NCBI GenBank assembly: GCA_041661865.1
Contig: JBAZTO010000007.1
Coordinates: 1 to 64,000 of the forward strand
DNA from: JBAZTO01 sp041661865
GTDB taxonomy: Bacteria > Planctomycetota > Phycisphaerae > SM23-33
Length of the DNA stretch: 64,000 nt
Direction: 5' to 3'
This document shows, one piece after another, positions 49,989 through 58,042 of this stretch. Made by a program: the position numbers and the translations under genes. Positions within the stretch are counted from its first letter, which is position 1. Each line of letters begins with the position of its first letter. Under the pieces are notes generated by a model. That model had not been told where the DNA came from, did not search any database, and saw only the letters and a program-made list of their open reading frames with translations.

Positions 49989-51847
49989 CTCCGTATCGCC
50001 GCCGACCCTCTGACGAACGCCTCCACGCCGTGATACTCGGGCAGGCCCAGCTTGTCGTAGACCGCCGCGGTGTTGCGGTTGCGGTCCTCGGCCCGCTGCC
50101 AGAACTCCCGGGTGTCGTCGGAGCCCGGGAACATCGCCCGATCCTTTTGGCTCTCGTGACGGAAGATCGCATGCCGCTTGTGGTAGAGCTCGTTGGGGCT
50201 GACCGGCACGGCCATGTCGACCTCGTAAGGCTCCCACTCCTGCCAGGCCCCGCGGTATTGCCACACCACCGGAAGTTGGCCTGTTTCTTGGTGGTATTGC
50301 TTCAACGCCGCCTCGACCGCCTCCAGGCACATCCGGTGCGTGCCGTGCGGGTCGGACAAGTCCCCAGCCGTGAAGACGATGTCCGGTTTGACGGTCATCA
50401 ACAGATCCAGCACGATCGCCACATCCTTGTCGGTGATGGGCAACTTGGCCACCAGCCCGGTCTGGTAGAAGGGCAGGTCCAGGAAGTGGCAGTTCTCTTT
50501 CTGCACGCCGCAAAATCCGGCGGCCGAGAGGGCCTCGGTGCGGCGAATGAGCGTCTTGACGGCCTGGACCTCGGCGCTGTCGATCGAGGCGGGCAGCTTG
50601 TGCCGCAGGAACTGCTCGATATGCTCGTCGATGACGGCGGTCTGCTCGGTCGCCAGGCCGAAAATGCGATTGAACTCGCGAACAAACTCGGCGAACCGCA
50701 GCACGTTGTGGTCGAAAACCGCGATATTGCCGGAGGTCTGGTAGGCGGTGTGAACCTCGTGGCCCTGCTCGCAGAGCCGCTGGAGCGTGGCGCCCATGCT
50801 GATCACGTCGTCGTCGGGATGCGGGCTGAAGACAACGATCTTCTTGCCCGCTTCCTTGCCGGCCGGCCAGCCGGTGATGGTGTTCATCATCCGTTTGAAG
50901 ACTTCCAGGTTGACGTCATACGCCCGTCCGCGGACAGCCAGCAGTTCGGAAAGGTGATTCTCGGCGTAGTCCTCGTCCGTGAGCGAGAGGATGGTCTTGC
51001 CCAGCTTGAGCGACAGACAGATCACCGCCTTGCGGGTCAGCGCCTCGTCCCACTGACACGAGCCGACCAGCCACGGCGTCGCGCAGCGCGTGAGCATGGC
51101 CGCGGCCGAGGCGTCCAGGTAGAAACGCGCATCGTGGTGGGCCTGGAGGAAGCTGGCCGCCACCGAACGATCCATCTCCCCTTCGACGGCCCGCGCGATG
51201 ACCGGCGCCTTGTGCTCGCCGAAGGCCAGCAGGCAGATGCAGCGGGCCTGGAGGATGGTGCCCACGCCCATCGTGATGGCTTGCTTGGGCACGTTCTCCT
51301 CGCCGAAGAAGTCAGACGCGGCGTCCATGCGGGTCACGCGGTCGAGGTGAACGCTGCGCGTGATGCTGTCGCGCGGCGAGCCGGGCTCGTTGAAGCCGAT
51401 GTGCCCGGTCCGCCCGATGCCGAGAACCTGCAAGTCGATCCCGCCGGCATCCTGAATGGCCTGCTCATACTGGCGGCAGAAGTCATCGACCTGCCCGGAG
51501 GCCAGGGTGCCGTCGGGAATATGAATATTGGAGCGGGGAATGTTCACGTGGTCCAGGAAGTTCTCGTGCATCCAGCGGTGGTAGCTCTGGATGGCCTCGC
51601 GAGCCATGGGCCAGTATTCGTCGAGGTTGAAAGTCACCACGTTGGAAAAGTCCAGGCCCTCGGCACGGTGCAGCCGAATCAACTCGCGGTAGACCCCGAT
51701 GGGCGTGTGGCCGGTGGCCAGGCCCAGCACGGCAGAGCGGCCCTCCCGGGCTCGCTGGCGGATCAATTCCGCGATCCGCCCCGCAACGGCCCGACATGCT
51801 TCCTGCGAATTATCGAAGATCGAAACGGGCACTCGTTCGTCTGACAT
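49985..51847 (-). CDS. Fusion of glucosamine-6-phosphate deaminase (NagB-like) and LmbE/PIG-L deacetylase
   Basis: The protein has 620 residues. The N-terminal half is NagB-like: LATGHTPIGVY, NLDEYW (Asp76, Glu77) and GIGRTGHIGFNEPGS (143-157), where His149 and Glu154 match catalytic residues while the usual Asp before GH is Thr. The C-terminal half is a PIG-L/LmbE zinc deacetylase with FSPHPDDDVISMG (HPDDD at 343-347) and a later DPHGTHR. Combined, they could deacetylate and deaminate N-acetylglucosamine phosphate to fructose-6-phosphate. Fusions of this type are known in other bacteria. The inner ATG at 51847 has AGGAAGG upstream; an ATG five codons earlier is possible. First gene of the kinase cluster. 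Confidence 0.9.
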   Translation of the reverse strand: MSDERVPVSIFDNSQEACRAVAGRIAELIRQRAREGRSAVLGLATGHTPIGVYRELIRLHRAEGLDFSNVVTFNLDEYWPMAREAIQSYHRWMHENFLDHVNIPRSNIHIPDGTLASGQVDDFCRQYEQAIQDAGGIDLQVLGIGRTGHIGFNEPGSPRDSITRSVHLDRVTRMDAASDFFGEENVPKQAITMGVGTILQARCICLLAFGEHKAPVIARAVEGEMDRSVAASFLQAHHDARFYLDASAAAMLTRCATPWLVGSCQWDEALTRKAVICLSLKLGKTILSLTDEDYAENHLSELLAVRGRAYDVNLEVFKRMMNTITGWPAGKEAGKKIVVFSPHPDDDVISMGATLQRLCEQGHEVHTAYQTSGNIAVFDHNVLRFAEFVREFNRIFGLATEQTAVIDEHIEQFLRHKLPASIDSAEVQAVKTLIRRTEALSAAGFCGVQKENCHFLDLPFYQTGLVAKLPITDKDVAIVLDLLMTVKPDIVFTAGDLSDPHGTHRMCLEAVEAALKQYHQETGQLPVVWQYRGAWQEWEPYEVDMAVPVSPNELYHKRHAIFRHESQKDRAMFPGSDDTREFWQRAEDRNRNTAAVYDKLGLPEYHGVEAFVRGSAAIRR

Positions 51848-51935
51848 CGTGTCCTTCCTCATCTAGAGCGACACTAATTAATGGCCTGCAGGCGGCATCC
51901 GGGAACAACTCCCCAACCAAACAGGCTACCGACAA

Positions 51936-51963
51936 CTGGCCACCGGCTACTGGCCACCGGCTA
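51936..51963. repeat. Tandem 14-base direct repeat
   Basis: CTGGCCACCGGCTA occurs twice in direct tandem in the 123-base gap between the UroD-like gene and the NagB-LmbE gene. It is a short slippage-type repeat with no evident function. Confidence 0.85.
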
Positions 51964-51970
51964 CTCGATC

Positions 51971-53092
51971 CTACTTCATCCCGAACATCTTCTCTTTCGT
52001 GTCCAGGTAATACAAATAGTATTCCGGCTTGACGTCCGGCGGGCAGCGGTGGTCGCAGAACGGGATGTACCCGCCGCGCTCCACCAGCGGCGCCAGGGTC
52101 TTGAGGTAGGCCTGGATCGCCTCGGGCCCGGCGCGGAGGACCAGCTTGTCCACCCCGCCCATGATCCGCAGATCCTTGCCGTACTGGTTGAGCAACTCGG
52201 CCGGGTGCGCACAGCCGTTGACCTCGAAGGGGAAGAGACAGTTGATGCCGCCTTCCAGGAAGTACGGCAAGATCGGCCGAACGTCGCCGTCGCAGTCGGT
52301 GTACCACAGGTCGATGCCGTGGGCGTGCAGTCGCTTGCTGATCCGCTTGTAGCGCGGCATGACCACGTTCTTGAAGAAGTCCACCGAGACGATGGGCCCG
52401 TTCTTGAAGCAGATATCCTCCCAGCCGCTGGCATAGTCGAAGTCAATATGCCCCAGCACCTGGTCGAGGTACTTCTCCACCAACTGGCAGGCCGTCTCGA
52501 CCATGTCCTCGACCATGTCGGGATAGTCGAAACATGCGTAGGCCAGGCCCTCGAAGGTCAGCATGTCGCGCACGCGGCCAATCATCGATCCGCAGTAGAC
52601 GCCCAGGGGGTAATCCCGGGTGGGCGGATGCGCCTTCTTCAGGGACTCCACATCCACGATGCGGGCCGGATCGTCCAGCCGCATCCGCTCGGCCTTGACA
52701 CGCTTCCAGTCGTCGGGAGTGGTGATCGAGGATTTCACGAAATGCGGGATCGTCTCGTGGCCGTCCTTGGGCACCTCGGCCAGCAACCCGTCGCCGTTCA
52801 TGATGGTCCGGGTGGTGGCCGTTTCCGAAACAACCTCCCGCGCGAAGGCTGGGGACATCCAAATGCAGCCGCCGGCGGTCGCGATTCGGTCAAAATTAAA
52901 GAACCGGTCGGCCTCATAATCGTTCTTGATGCCGTTCTCAACGAACATCGGCCATTCCGTGTAATTCTCCGACCAGTAGCCAAACTCCATGTTGAAGCAG
53001 CGGTCGATGGGCTTGTAGTGCATCTGGTTGTTGAACCGCTGGCGGTCGTTCATCGCACCCTTCCATTTCGGGCGGCACGGCGTAATGGCCAT
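51971..53092 (-). CDS. Uroporphyrinogen decarboxylase-like (MtaA/CmuA-type) protein
   Basis: The protein has 373 residues. The UroD fold is visible in segments such as YPLGVYCGSMIGRVRDML and LDQVLGHIDFDYASGWEDICFKNG, and in FFKNVVMPRYKRISKRLHAHG. These relatives usually transfer methyl groups to or from corrinoids and not heme intermediates. The zinc-ligand segment, often HxCG in MtaA, reads TDCDG (265-269). No corrinoid protein is adjacent. ATG 53092 follows AAAGGAG nine bases upstream. It lies 123 bases before the NagB-LmbE gene and may head the same transcript, hinting at a link to sugar metabolism (inference). True heme UroD is unlikely because its Arg-rich entry motif is absent. Confidence 0.82.
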   Translation of the reverse strand: MAITPCRPKWKGAMNDRQRFNNQMHYKPIDRCFNMEFGYWSENYTEWPMFVENGIKNDYEADRFFNFDRIATAGGCIWMSPAFAREVVSETATTRTIMNGDGLLAEVPKDGHETIPHFVKSSITTPDDWKRVKAERMRLDDPARIVDVESLKKAHPPTRDYPLGVYCGSMIGRVRDMLTFEGLAYACFDYPDMVEDMVETACQLVEKYLDQVLGHIDFDYASGWEDICFKNGPIVSVDFFKNVVMPRYKRISKRLHAHGIDLWYTDCDGDVRPILPYFLEGGINCLFPFEVNGCAHPAELLNQYGKDLRIMGGVDKLVLRAGPEAIQAYLKTLAPLVERGGYIPFCDHRCPPDVKPEYYLYYLDTKEKMFGMK

Positions 53093-53214
53093 TTCCCTGT
53101 CTCCTTTATCTGGGATACGACGTTGGGGCATTTTACAGGAGCGCCCCGCCCATTGGTAGAGCAGAGACAACCATACAAGCCGCAACCCTCTCCGTTTTCC
53201 CGCCGATGATCGCC

Positions 53215-53243
53215 TTGACTTGCGCACGACCCTCGCATACACT
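53215..53243 (+). promoter_or_regulatory. Candidate sigma-70-type promoter for typA
   Basis: TTGACT (53215-53220) and TACACT (53238-53243) are 17 bases apart. It predicts a start near 53250 and a leader of about 200 bases before typA. Confidence 0.45.
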
Positions 53244-53256
53244 ATAGGGCTTGATT

Positions 53257-53394
53257 ATGAGTCTTCATGTGACCCCTGACATCCTGATGCGATCATTGGC
53301 CGCCAAGGCCGATTCGCAACGCCTGATCTTCGGGCGATCCTTCGCTTCCGGCCGGTTGCGAAGTCGCTCCCGCTTTCGGCGTCGGGCCCGTTAA
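53257..53394 (+). CDS. Possible leader peptide in the typA leader, 45 residues
   Basis: An ATG at 53257, about seven bases after the predicted transcription start, opens a frame (MSLHVTPDILMRSLAAKADS...) that ends in a very Arg-rich tail and TAA at 53392-53394. There is no Shine-Dalgarno, so it would be translated leaderless. It may equally be chance in GC-rich sequence. Confidence 0.2.
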   Translation: MSLHVTPDILMRSLAAKADSQRLIFGRSFASGRLRSRSRFRRRAR

Positions 53395-53453
53395 GGCCGC
53401 GACGACCGTCTCCCGTTGTCTACCCGTAGTATTCCTCAGTCAAGAGAGTACCC

Positions 53454-55313
53454 ATGACACGCCAAGACATTCGCAATGTAGCCATTATCGCCCACGTTGA
53501 CCACGGCAAGACCACGCTGGTCGACCAGCTCCTTCGCCAGAGCGGCCAGTTCCGCACCGGCGAACTCAAGGGCGAGTGCATCCTCGACTCCAACCCGCTC
53601 GAACGCGAGCGCGGCATCACCATCCTGGCCAAGAACTGCGCCATCCAGTACACCGACCGCGACGGACACGATTACCACATCAACATCGTCGACACCCCCG
53701 GCCACGCCGATTTCTCCGGCGAGGTCGAGCGCGTGCTGAAGATGGCCGACGGTGTGCTGCTGCTGGTCGACGCGGCCGAGGGCACCATGCCCCAGACGCG
53801 CTACGTGTTGAGCAAGGCCCTGCACAACGGCCTCAAGCCCATCGTGGTCATCAACAAGATCGACCGGCCCGACGCCCGGCCGCAGGTGATCCTCAACCAG
53901 GTCTTCGACCTGCTGGTTGAGCTGGGCGCCCACGACCACGCCGAGGACTTCCCGGTCATCTACGCCTCCGGCCGCGCCGGCTGGGCGGTGGACGACCTGG
54001 ACAAGATCCCCGCCGACAACACCGGCGACATCCACGCACTGTTTGACGCCATTATCAACCACGTCCCCGTGCCCGAGCTGGACCCCGCCGCCCCGCTTCA
54101 GATGCTGGTGACCACCATCGACTACAGCGACTACGTCGGGCGAATCGGCGTGGGGCGCGTCTTTGCCGGAACGATTCACGCCGGCCAGGAGATCATCACC
54201 ATCGACCGCCACGGCGAGCAGTTCAAGCAGAAGGTCTCGCAGCTCTTCCAGTTCGACGGCCTGGGCCGGCGCGAAGTCGACCAGATCGGCGCCGGCGACA
54301 TCTGCGCCGTGGTGGGCCTGGCCAGGGTCGACATCGGCGACACGCTCTGCGACGTGGAAAACCCCGTGGCCCTGGACGCGGTGCTCGTCGACGAGCCCAC
54401 GCTCCACATGAGCTTCCGCATCAACGACGGCCCCCTGGCCGGCAAGGAAGGCAAATACGTCACCAGCCGCCATCTTCGCGAGCGCCTCGAGAAGGAACTG
54501 CAGTCCAACGTGGCCTTGCGGGTTTCCTTCGGCGAGAGCAACGACGTGGAATTCGACGTCGCCGGGCGCGGCCTGATGCACCTGGGCATCCTGCTGGAGA
54601 ACATGCGCCGCGAGGGCTTCGAGCTGTGCGTGGGCAAGCCCACCGTGATCTACAAGCAGGAGCATGGCCAGTGGATGGAACCGGCGGAGATGCTGGTGAT
54701 CGACGTGCCGACCGACATGATCGGCCCAGCCATGCAGTTGCTGGGCGACCGCCGCGCCGAACTGATCAAGATGGAGACTGCAGGCCCGCGAACCCAGATG
54801 GACTTCACGATTCCCGCCCGCGGCCTCATCGGCCTGCGCACGCGCATGCTGACGGCCACCAAGGGCGAGGCCATCATGCACCACCGCTTCCACCGCTACG
54901 TGGAGCGGGCCGGCGATATCCCCGGACGCAAGAACGGCGTGATGATCGCTACCGAGACCGGCCAGGTGACCGCCTGGGCGCTGGACCAGTTGGCCGACCG
55001 CGGCAGCATGTTCGTCGAGCCGGGCGACCAGGTCTACGTCGGCCAGGTCATCGGCGAGCACTGCAAGGACAATGACATCACCGTCAACATTGCCAAGCTC
55101 AAGAAGCTGAGCAACATGCGGTCCTCCGGCAAGGACACCACCGTCGTGCTCAAGCCGGCCCGCAAGATGTCGCTGGAGGCGGCGCTGGAGTACATCGAGG
55201 ACGACGAACTGGTGGAAATCACCCCCCAGTCGATCCGCATCCGCAAGCGTGGCCTGACCGAGGCCGACCGCAAGCGAAGCACCCGCAAGCTGGCGGCCTC
55301 CGCGGCGGAATAG
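53454..55313 (+). CDS. typA: Ribosome-associated translational GTPase TypA/BipA
   Basis: The protein has 619 residues, typical for TypA. The G1 motif AHVDHGKT (13-20) is followed by RERGITI, DTPGHADF and NKID. The C-terminal half has the family's EF-G-like domains and unique CTD (DFTIPARGLIGLRTRML, TATKGEAIMHHRFHRY). It aids 50S assembly and stress or low-temperature growth in other bacteria. The ATG at 53454 has AAGAGAG upstream. No downstream partner: the following 500 bases are non-coding. Confidence 0.97.
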   Translation: MTRQDIRNVAIIAHVDHGKTTLVDQLLRQSGQFRTGELKGECILDSNPLERERGITILAKNCAIQYTDRDGHDYHINIVDTPGHADFSGEVERVLKMADGVLLLVDAAEGTMPQTRYVLSKALHNGLKPIVVINKIDRPDARPQVILNQVFDLLVELGAHDHAEDFPVIYASGRAGWAVDDLDKIPADNTGDIHALFDAIINHVPVPELDPAAPLQMLVTTIDYSDYVGRIGVGRVFAGTIHAGQEIITIDRHGEQFKQKVSQLFQFDGLGRREVDQIGAGDICAVVGLARVDIGDTLCDVENPVALDAVLVDEPTLHMSFRINDGPLAGKEGKYVTSRHLRERLEKELQSNVALRVSFGESNDVEFDVAGRGLMHLGILLENMRREGFELCVGKPTVIYKQEHGQWMEPAEMLVIDVPTDMIGPAMQLLGDRRAELIKMETAGPRTQMDFTIPARGLIGLRTRMLTATKGEAIMHHRFHRYVERAGDIPGRKNGVMIATETGQVTAWALDQLADRGSMFVEPGDQVYVGQVIGEHCKDNDITVNIAKLKKLSNMRSSGKDTTVVLKPARKMSLEAALEYIEDDELVEITPQSIRIRKRGLTEADRKRSTRKLAASAAE

Positions 55314-55382
55314 GAACTCCGCCGCGCGGCTGCTTCGCCGCCCAGCGATTACATTGAGGTCCGCAGGACCGTTCAGAACTTA

Positions 55383-55510
55383 GCCGGGGGCCGTGAGGCC
55401 CCGGAAGGCGTCCTGTTTGTCGCTCAAGCCCCAGCGGGGCGAAAAAATTCTGCCGGCCCGTCGGGCCTGGTGTTCCTGGGGCCAGCCTCCGGGGCCTCAC
55501 GGCCCCCGGC
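55383..55510. repeat. Long structured intergenic element with 22-base perfect inverted repeats
   Basis: The 22 bases at 55383-55404 are the exact reverse complement of 55489-55510. Between them lie further GC hairpins: AGCCCCAGCGGGGC (about 55427-55440) and GGCCCGTCGGGCC (55455-55467). Just outside, CGGCCCTTCGGGCC (about 55522-55535) forms another. The element has no gene and sits between typA and the convergent MBL-fold gene. It could be an RNA hairpin array, terminator or mobile structure. Confidence 0.85.
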
Positions 55511-55740
55511 CAAATCCTTCTCGGCCCTTCGGGCCTGCCGAAGTCCCGGCCTCTTCCCGTATCGCGCGGCGTAGCCCCAGCGCATGGGCTGCGCAACAAT
55601 CACGACACGAAAAATGACGGCCGCGCGCCAGGCTTTGCGCGCTAATGATAGACGCTTGCCCTCGCCCACAATGAAAACGCGGTTTATTTCCCGTTTATGC
55701 CTCCGGCCAGGATCAGCAATATTGGCGCACAAATGTTGAT

Positions 55741-55756
55741 TGTTCCACGTGGAACA
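55741..55756. promoter_or_regulatory. parS centromere-like site (ParB binding)
   Basis: TGTTCCACGTGGAACA is a perfect 16-base palindrome matching the bacterial parS consensus TGTTNCACGTGNAACA at every fixed position. ParB loads on such sites as a CTP-gated clamp to segregate the chromosome, and they cluster near the replication origin. No parA, parB, gidA or dnaA gene is in the window and this is the only copy seen. Confidence 0.85.
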
Positions 55757-55794
55757 TTTTGAGAACGATTCCCGGCAGCGATTCCGCGAGCCCC

Positions 55795-55818
55795 GTATTC
55801 CGGTATTCCGGTATTCCG
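55795..55818. repeat. Three tandem 8-base repeats after the MBL-fold gene
   Basis: GTATTCCG occurs three times in direct tandem, one base beyond the stop codon of the minus-strand hydrolase gene. It looks like a slippage repeat. Confidence 0.8.
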
Positions 55819-55819
55819 G

Positions 55820-56584
55820 CTATTCCAGCCATCCTTTGCGAAAACCTTTGAGCACCTTGGCCACGCAGTCGGCGTGTTTCCATTTCAGGAACCGCCACCA
55901 CGGCCGCATGTCGTCGGGCGGAGCCAGGGCCAGGATCTCCGCATCGCTCCTGCCGGCGGCAACGGCGGCGCGGACCTGATCGCATAGCCAGCCGAAGTAC
56001 GCCACCCACCGCCGCAGTTGGGCCGTCGTGCATAGCGGCCCGTGCCCGGGGATGACCACGGCGGCATCGAGGTCGATCATCCGCTCGTAGGTCGTCAGCA
56101 GCATCGCGGCCGTGTCGGCGCGAAGGTTGGTCGTCAGCGGGATCAGGCCCCAGCCGAAGATGTCGCCGGTGAACAGCACGCGGTCGCCGGGAAGGTGGAC
56201 GATGCAGTCCTCCTCGGTGTGCGTGCCGGGCATCGGCAGCATGACCGCCCGCCGCCGCGCGCCCTCGAAGACCCTGCCCGCGCTGGGCAGCGGCGCGATT
56301 GCCTGGCCGACGATCGTCGCGCCCCACCGCCGGCGGAAGGCCTCGTTCAAGGCCACGTGGTCGTAGTGCGAGTGCGTGTTCAGGACGTAGCGGACACCCT
56401 TGCCGCCGAGGGTCTCCTCGATGGCGTCGATGACCTCGCCCTCAGCCGACGGCTGCTCCATGGCGTCGACGATGATGGCGTACTCGCCCATGTCGATCCA
56501 GCCGATGTTGTCCACCTCCTGGCGGACAAACACGCCATCGGCCACCTGGATGATCTTGGGCACGTCGGCCTCGTCGAGCGGCAT
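55820..56584 (-). CDS. Metallo-beta-lactamase-fold hydrolase
   Basis: The protein has 254 residues. The metal-binding motif THSHYDH, a later LPMPGTHTEED, FTGDIFGWG (bridging Asp) and IPGHGPLC (final His) define a dinuclear zinc MBL-fold hydrolase. The fold covers glyoxalase II, thiolesterases, lactonases and others. The sequence does not single one out. ATG 56584 has AAAGGA seven bases upstream; a start eight codons earlier has weaker support. It is divergent from the muropeptide operon. Confidence 0.88.
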   Translation of the reverse strand: MPLDEADVPKIIQVADGVFVRQEVDNIGWIDMGEYAIIVDAMEQPSAEGEVIDAIEETLGGKGVRYVLNTHSHYDHVALNEAFRRRWGATIVGQAIAPLPSAGRVFEGARRRAVMLPMPGTHTEEDCIVHLPGDRVLFTGDIFGWGLIPLTTNLRADTAAMLLTTYERMIDLDAAVVIPGHGPLCTTAQLRRWVAYFGWLCDQVRAAVAAGRSDAEILALAPPDDMRPWWRFLKWKHADCVAKVLKGFRKGWLE

Positions 56585-56692
56585 GGCAAATCCTTTCATT
56601 GTCAACCGCCGGGCGGGGTGGTTATGATGCCTTCCGGCGGCTTGCTGCCGTTGAGCCTATCAGGGACGAGCCCGCCATGCAAAGGATTGCAC

Positions 56693-58042
56693 ATGAGAGT
56701 GGAAATAGCCATTGCGGCGGCCATCTTGTGCCGCAGCCTGTGCGGCATCGCGGCCGGGGGCGGGACACCGGCGCCCATCCGCGACCTGAAAACCATCAAG
56801 CAGGATTGCCTCTCGCACATCGACATGGACACCGCCGCCGCGCGGCTGATCACGCCCGCCCAGCAGCAACTCTTCTACGAGCAGTTCCGCAAGCGGCACT
56901 TTCAGGCCTGGAACATGACCGACACGCCCGAGCCCCGGCTCGCCGCCCAGCGGATCATCCAGAAGCTGGCCAAGGACGATGGCTACGGCGAAAACCTCCT
57001 GCCTCGTCCCTCGGGCTGGGTCAAGGGCCTGGCGAACCTGGCCGACCTGGGGCGATACCCCAACTGCAACCGGCCGGCCATCACCGTCCGCAATACGAAC
57101 CTTCGCGACCTGCCCACGCCTTTGCCGCGATTCAATGACCCGCAACTGCCCGGCGAGGGCTTTCCCTTCGACACGCTCCAGAACTCGGCCTTGTGGGCCA
57201 ACACGCCGCTGCTGGCCTGCCACACCTCCAGCGACGGGGCGTGGGTGCTGGCGTGGACGGCCTTGGGATGCGGCTGGATTCCCGCCCAGGACATCGCCTT
57301 CGTCGACAGGAAGTTGACGGACTACTGGCAGGCCCGGCCGCTGGCGGCGCTGGTGCAGGACGACGTCGCCGTCCGCGACGTGGCGGGCAACTTCCGCTTC
57401 AAGACGCACATCGGGGCGGTCTTCCCGCTGGTGGGCAGCAACGACGGCAAGCTGCTGTGCCTGGTCGCGGCGGCTGAGGGCAATGGCCAGGCCGTCATTT
57501 ACACCGCCTCGCTTGCCGGCGACCAGGCCGTTGAAATGCCGATGGAGTTGACTGCGTCGCAAATCGCCCGCCTCGCCAATTGCATGCTCGGCCGGCCCTA
57601 CGGCTGGGGCGGACTGTTTGAAGGCCGGGATTGCTCAGCCACCATCCGCGACCTCTTCACGCCCTTCGGGATTTTCCTGCCGCGGAACTCCGCCCAGCAG
57701 GCGGCGGCCGGCAAGGTCATCGACCTCAAGGGCCTGGGCGGCGACGAGAAGGAGCGGGCGATCCTGGAGAAGGGCAAGTGCTGGCTGACGCTGCTGCGCT
57801 GCCCCGGCCACATCATGCTCTACATCGGGCGGCGCGGCGACAAGCCGCTGATCCTGCACAGCTTCTGGGGCATCCACGTGCTCAAGGGCGACGGCGCCGA
57901 GGGCCGGCACATCGTCGGGCGGTGCGCCATCACCACGCTCCAGCCGGGCAGCGAGTTGCCCAACGTCGTGCCCGGCGGCGACCTGCGAAGCGGCATCGAG
58001 AGCATGGTCCTGCTGGATGAGCCCGCGGAGGTCCAGCCATGA
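56693..58042 (+). CDS. Exported SH3/NlpC-P60 peptidase, YkfC-like
   Basis: The protein has 449 residues with a signal peptide (MRVEIAIAAAILCRSLCGIA). A helical N-terminal stabilising domain is followed by an SH3-like domain (about 130-205, NLRDLPTPLP...GWIPAQDIAFVD) and an NlpC/P60 domain with Cys314 in EGRDCSATI, His373 in CPGHIMLYIG and His389. This order matches gamma-D-Glu-diamino acid endopeptidases of the YkfC type, which cut cell-wall peptides. The stop overlaps the next start (ATGA); the neighbour is a dipeptide epimerase, as in Bacillus ykf. The ATG at 56693 follows AAAGGA. Confidence 0.87.
   Translation: MRVEIAIAAAILCRSLCGIAAGGGTPAPIRDLKTIKQDCLSHIDMDTAAARLITPAQQQLFYEQFRKRHFQAWNMTDTPEPRLAAQRIIQKLAKDDGYGENLLPRPSGWVKGLANLADLGRYPNCNRPAITVRNTNLRDLPTPLPRFNDPQLPGEGFPFDTLQNSALWANTPLLACHTSSDGAWVLAWTALGCGWIPAQDIAFVDRKLTDYWQARPLAALVQDDVAVRDVAGNFRFKTHIGAVFPLVGSNDGKLLCLVAAAEGNGQAVIYTASLAGDQAVEMPMELTASQIARLANCMLGRPYGWGGLFEGRDCSATIRDLFTPFGIFLPRNSAQQAAAGKVIDLKGLGGDEKERAILEKGKCWLTLLRCPGHIMLYIGRRGDKPLILHSFWGIHVLKGDGAEGRHIVGRCAITTLQPGSELPNVVPGGDLRSGIESMVLLDEPAEVQP

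Noticed and set aside
51541..51556. TGTTCACGTGGTCC considered as a second parS
   Set aside because: It lacks the extra base between TGTT and CACGTG and the right half does not match; it lies inside the NagB-LmbE coding region.
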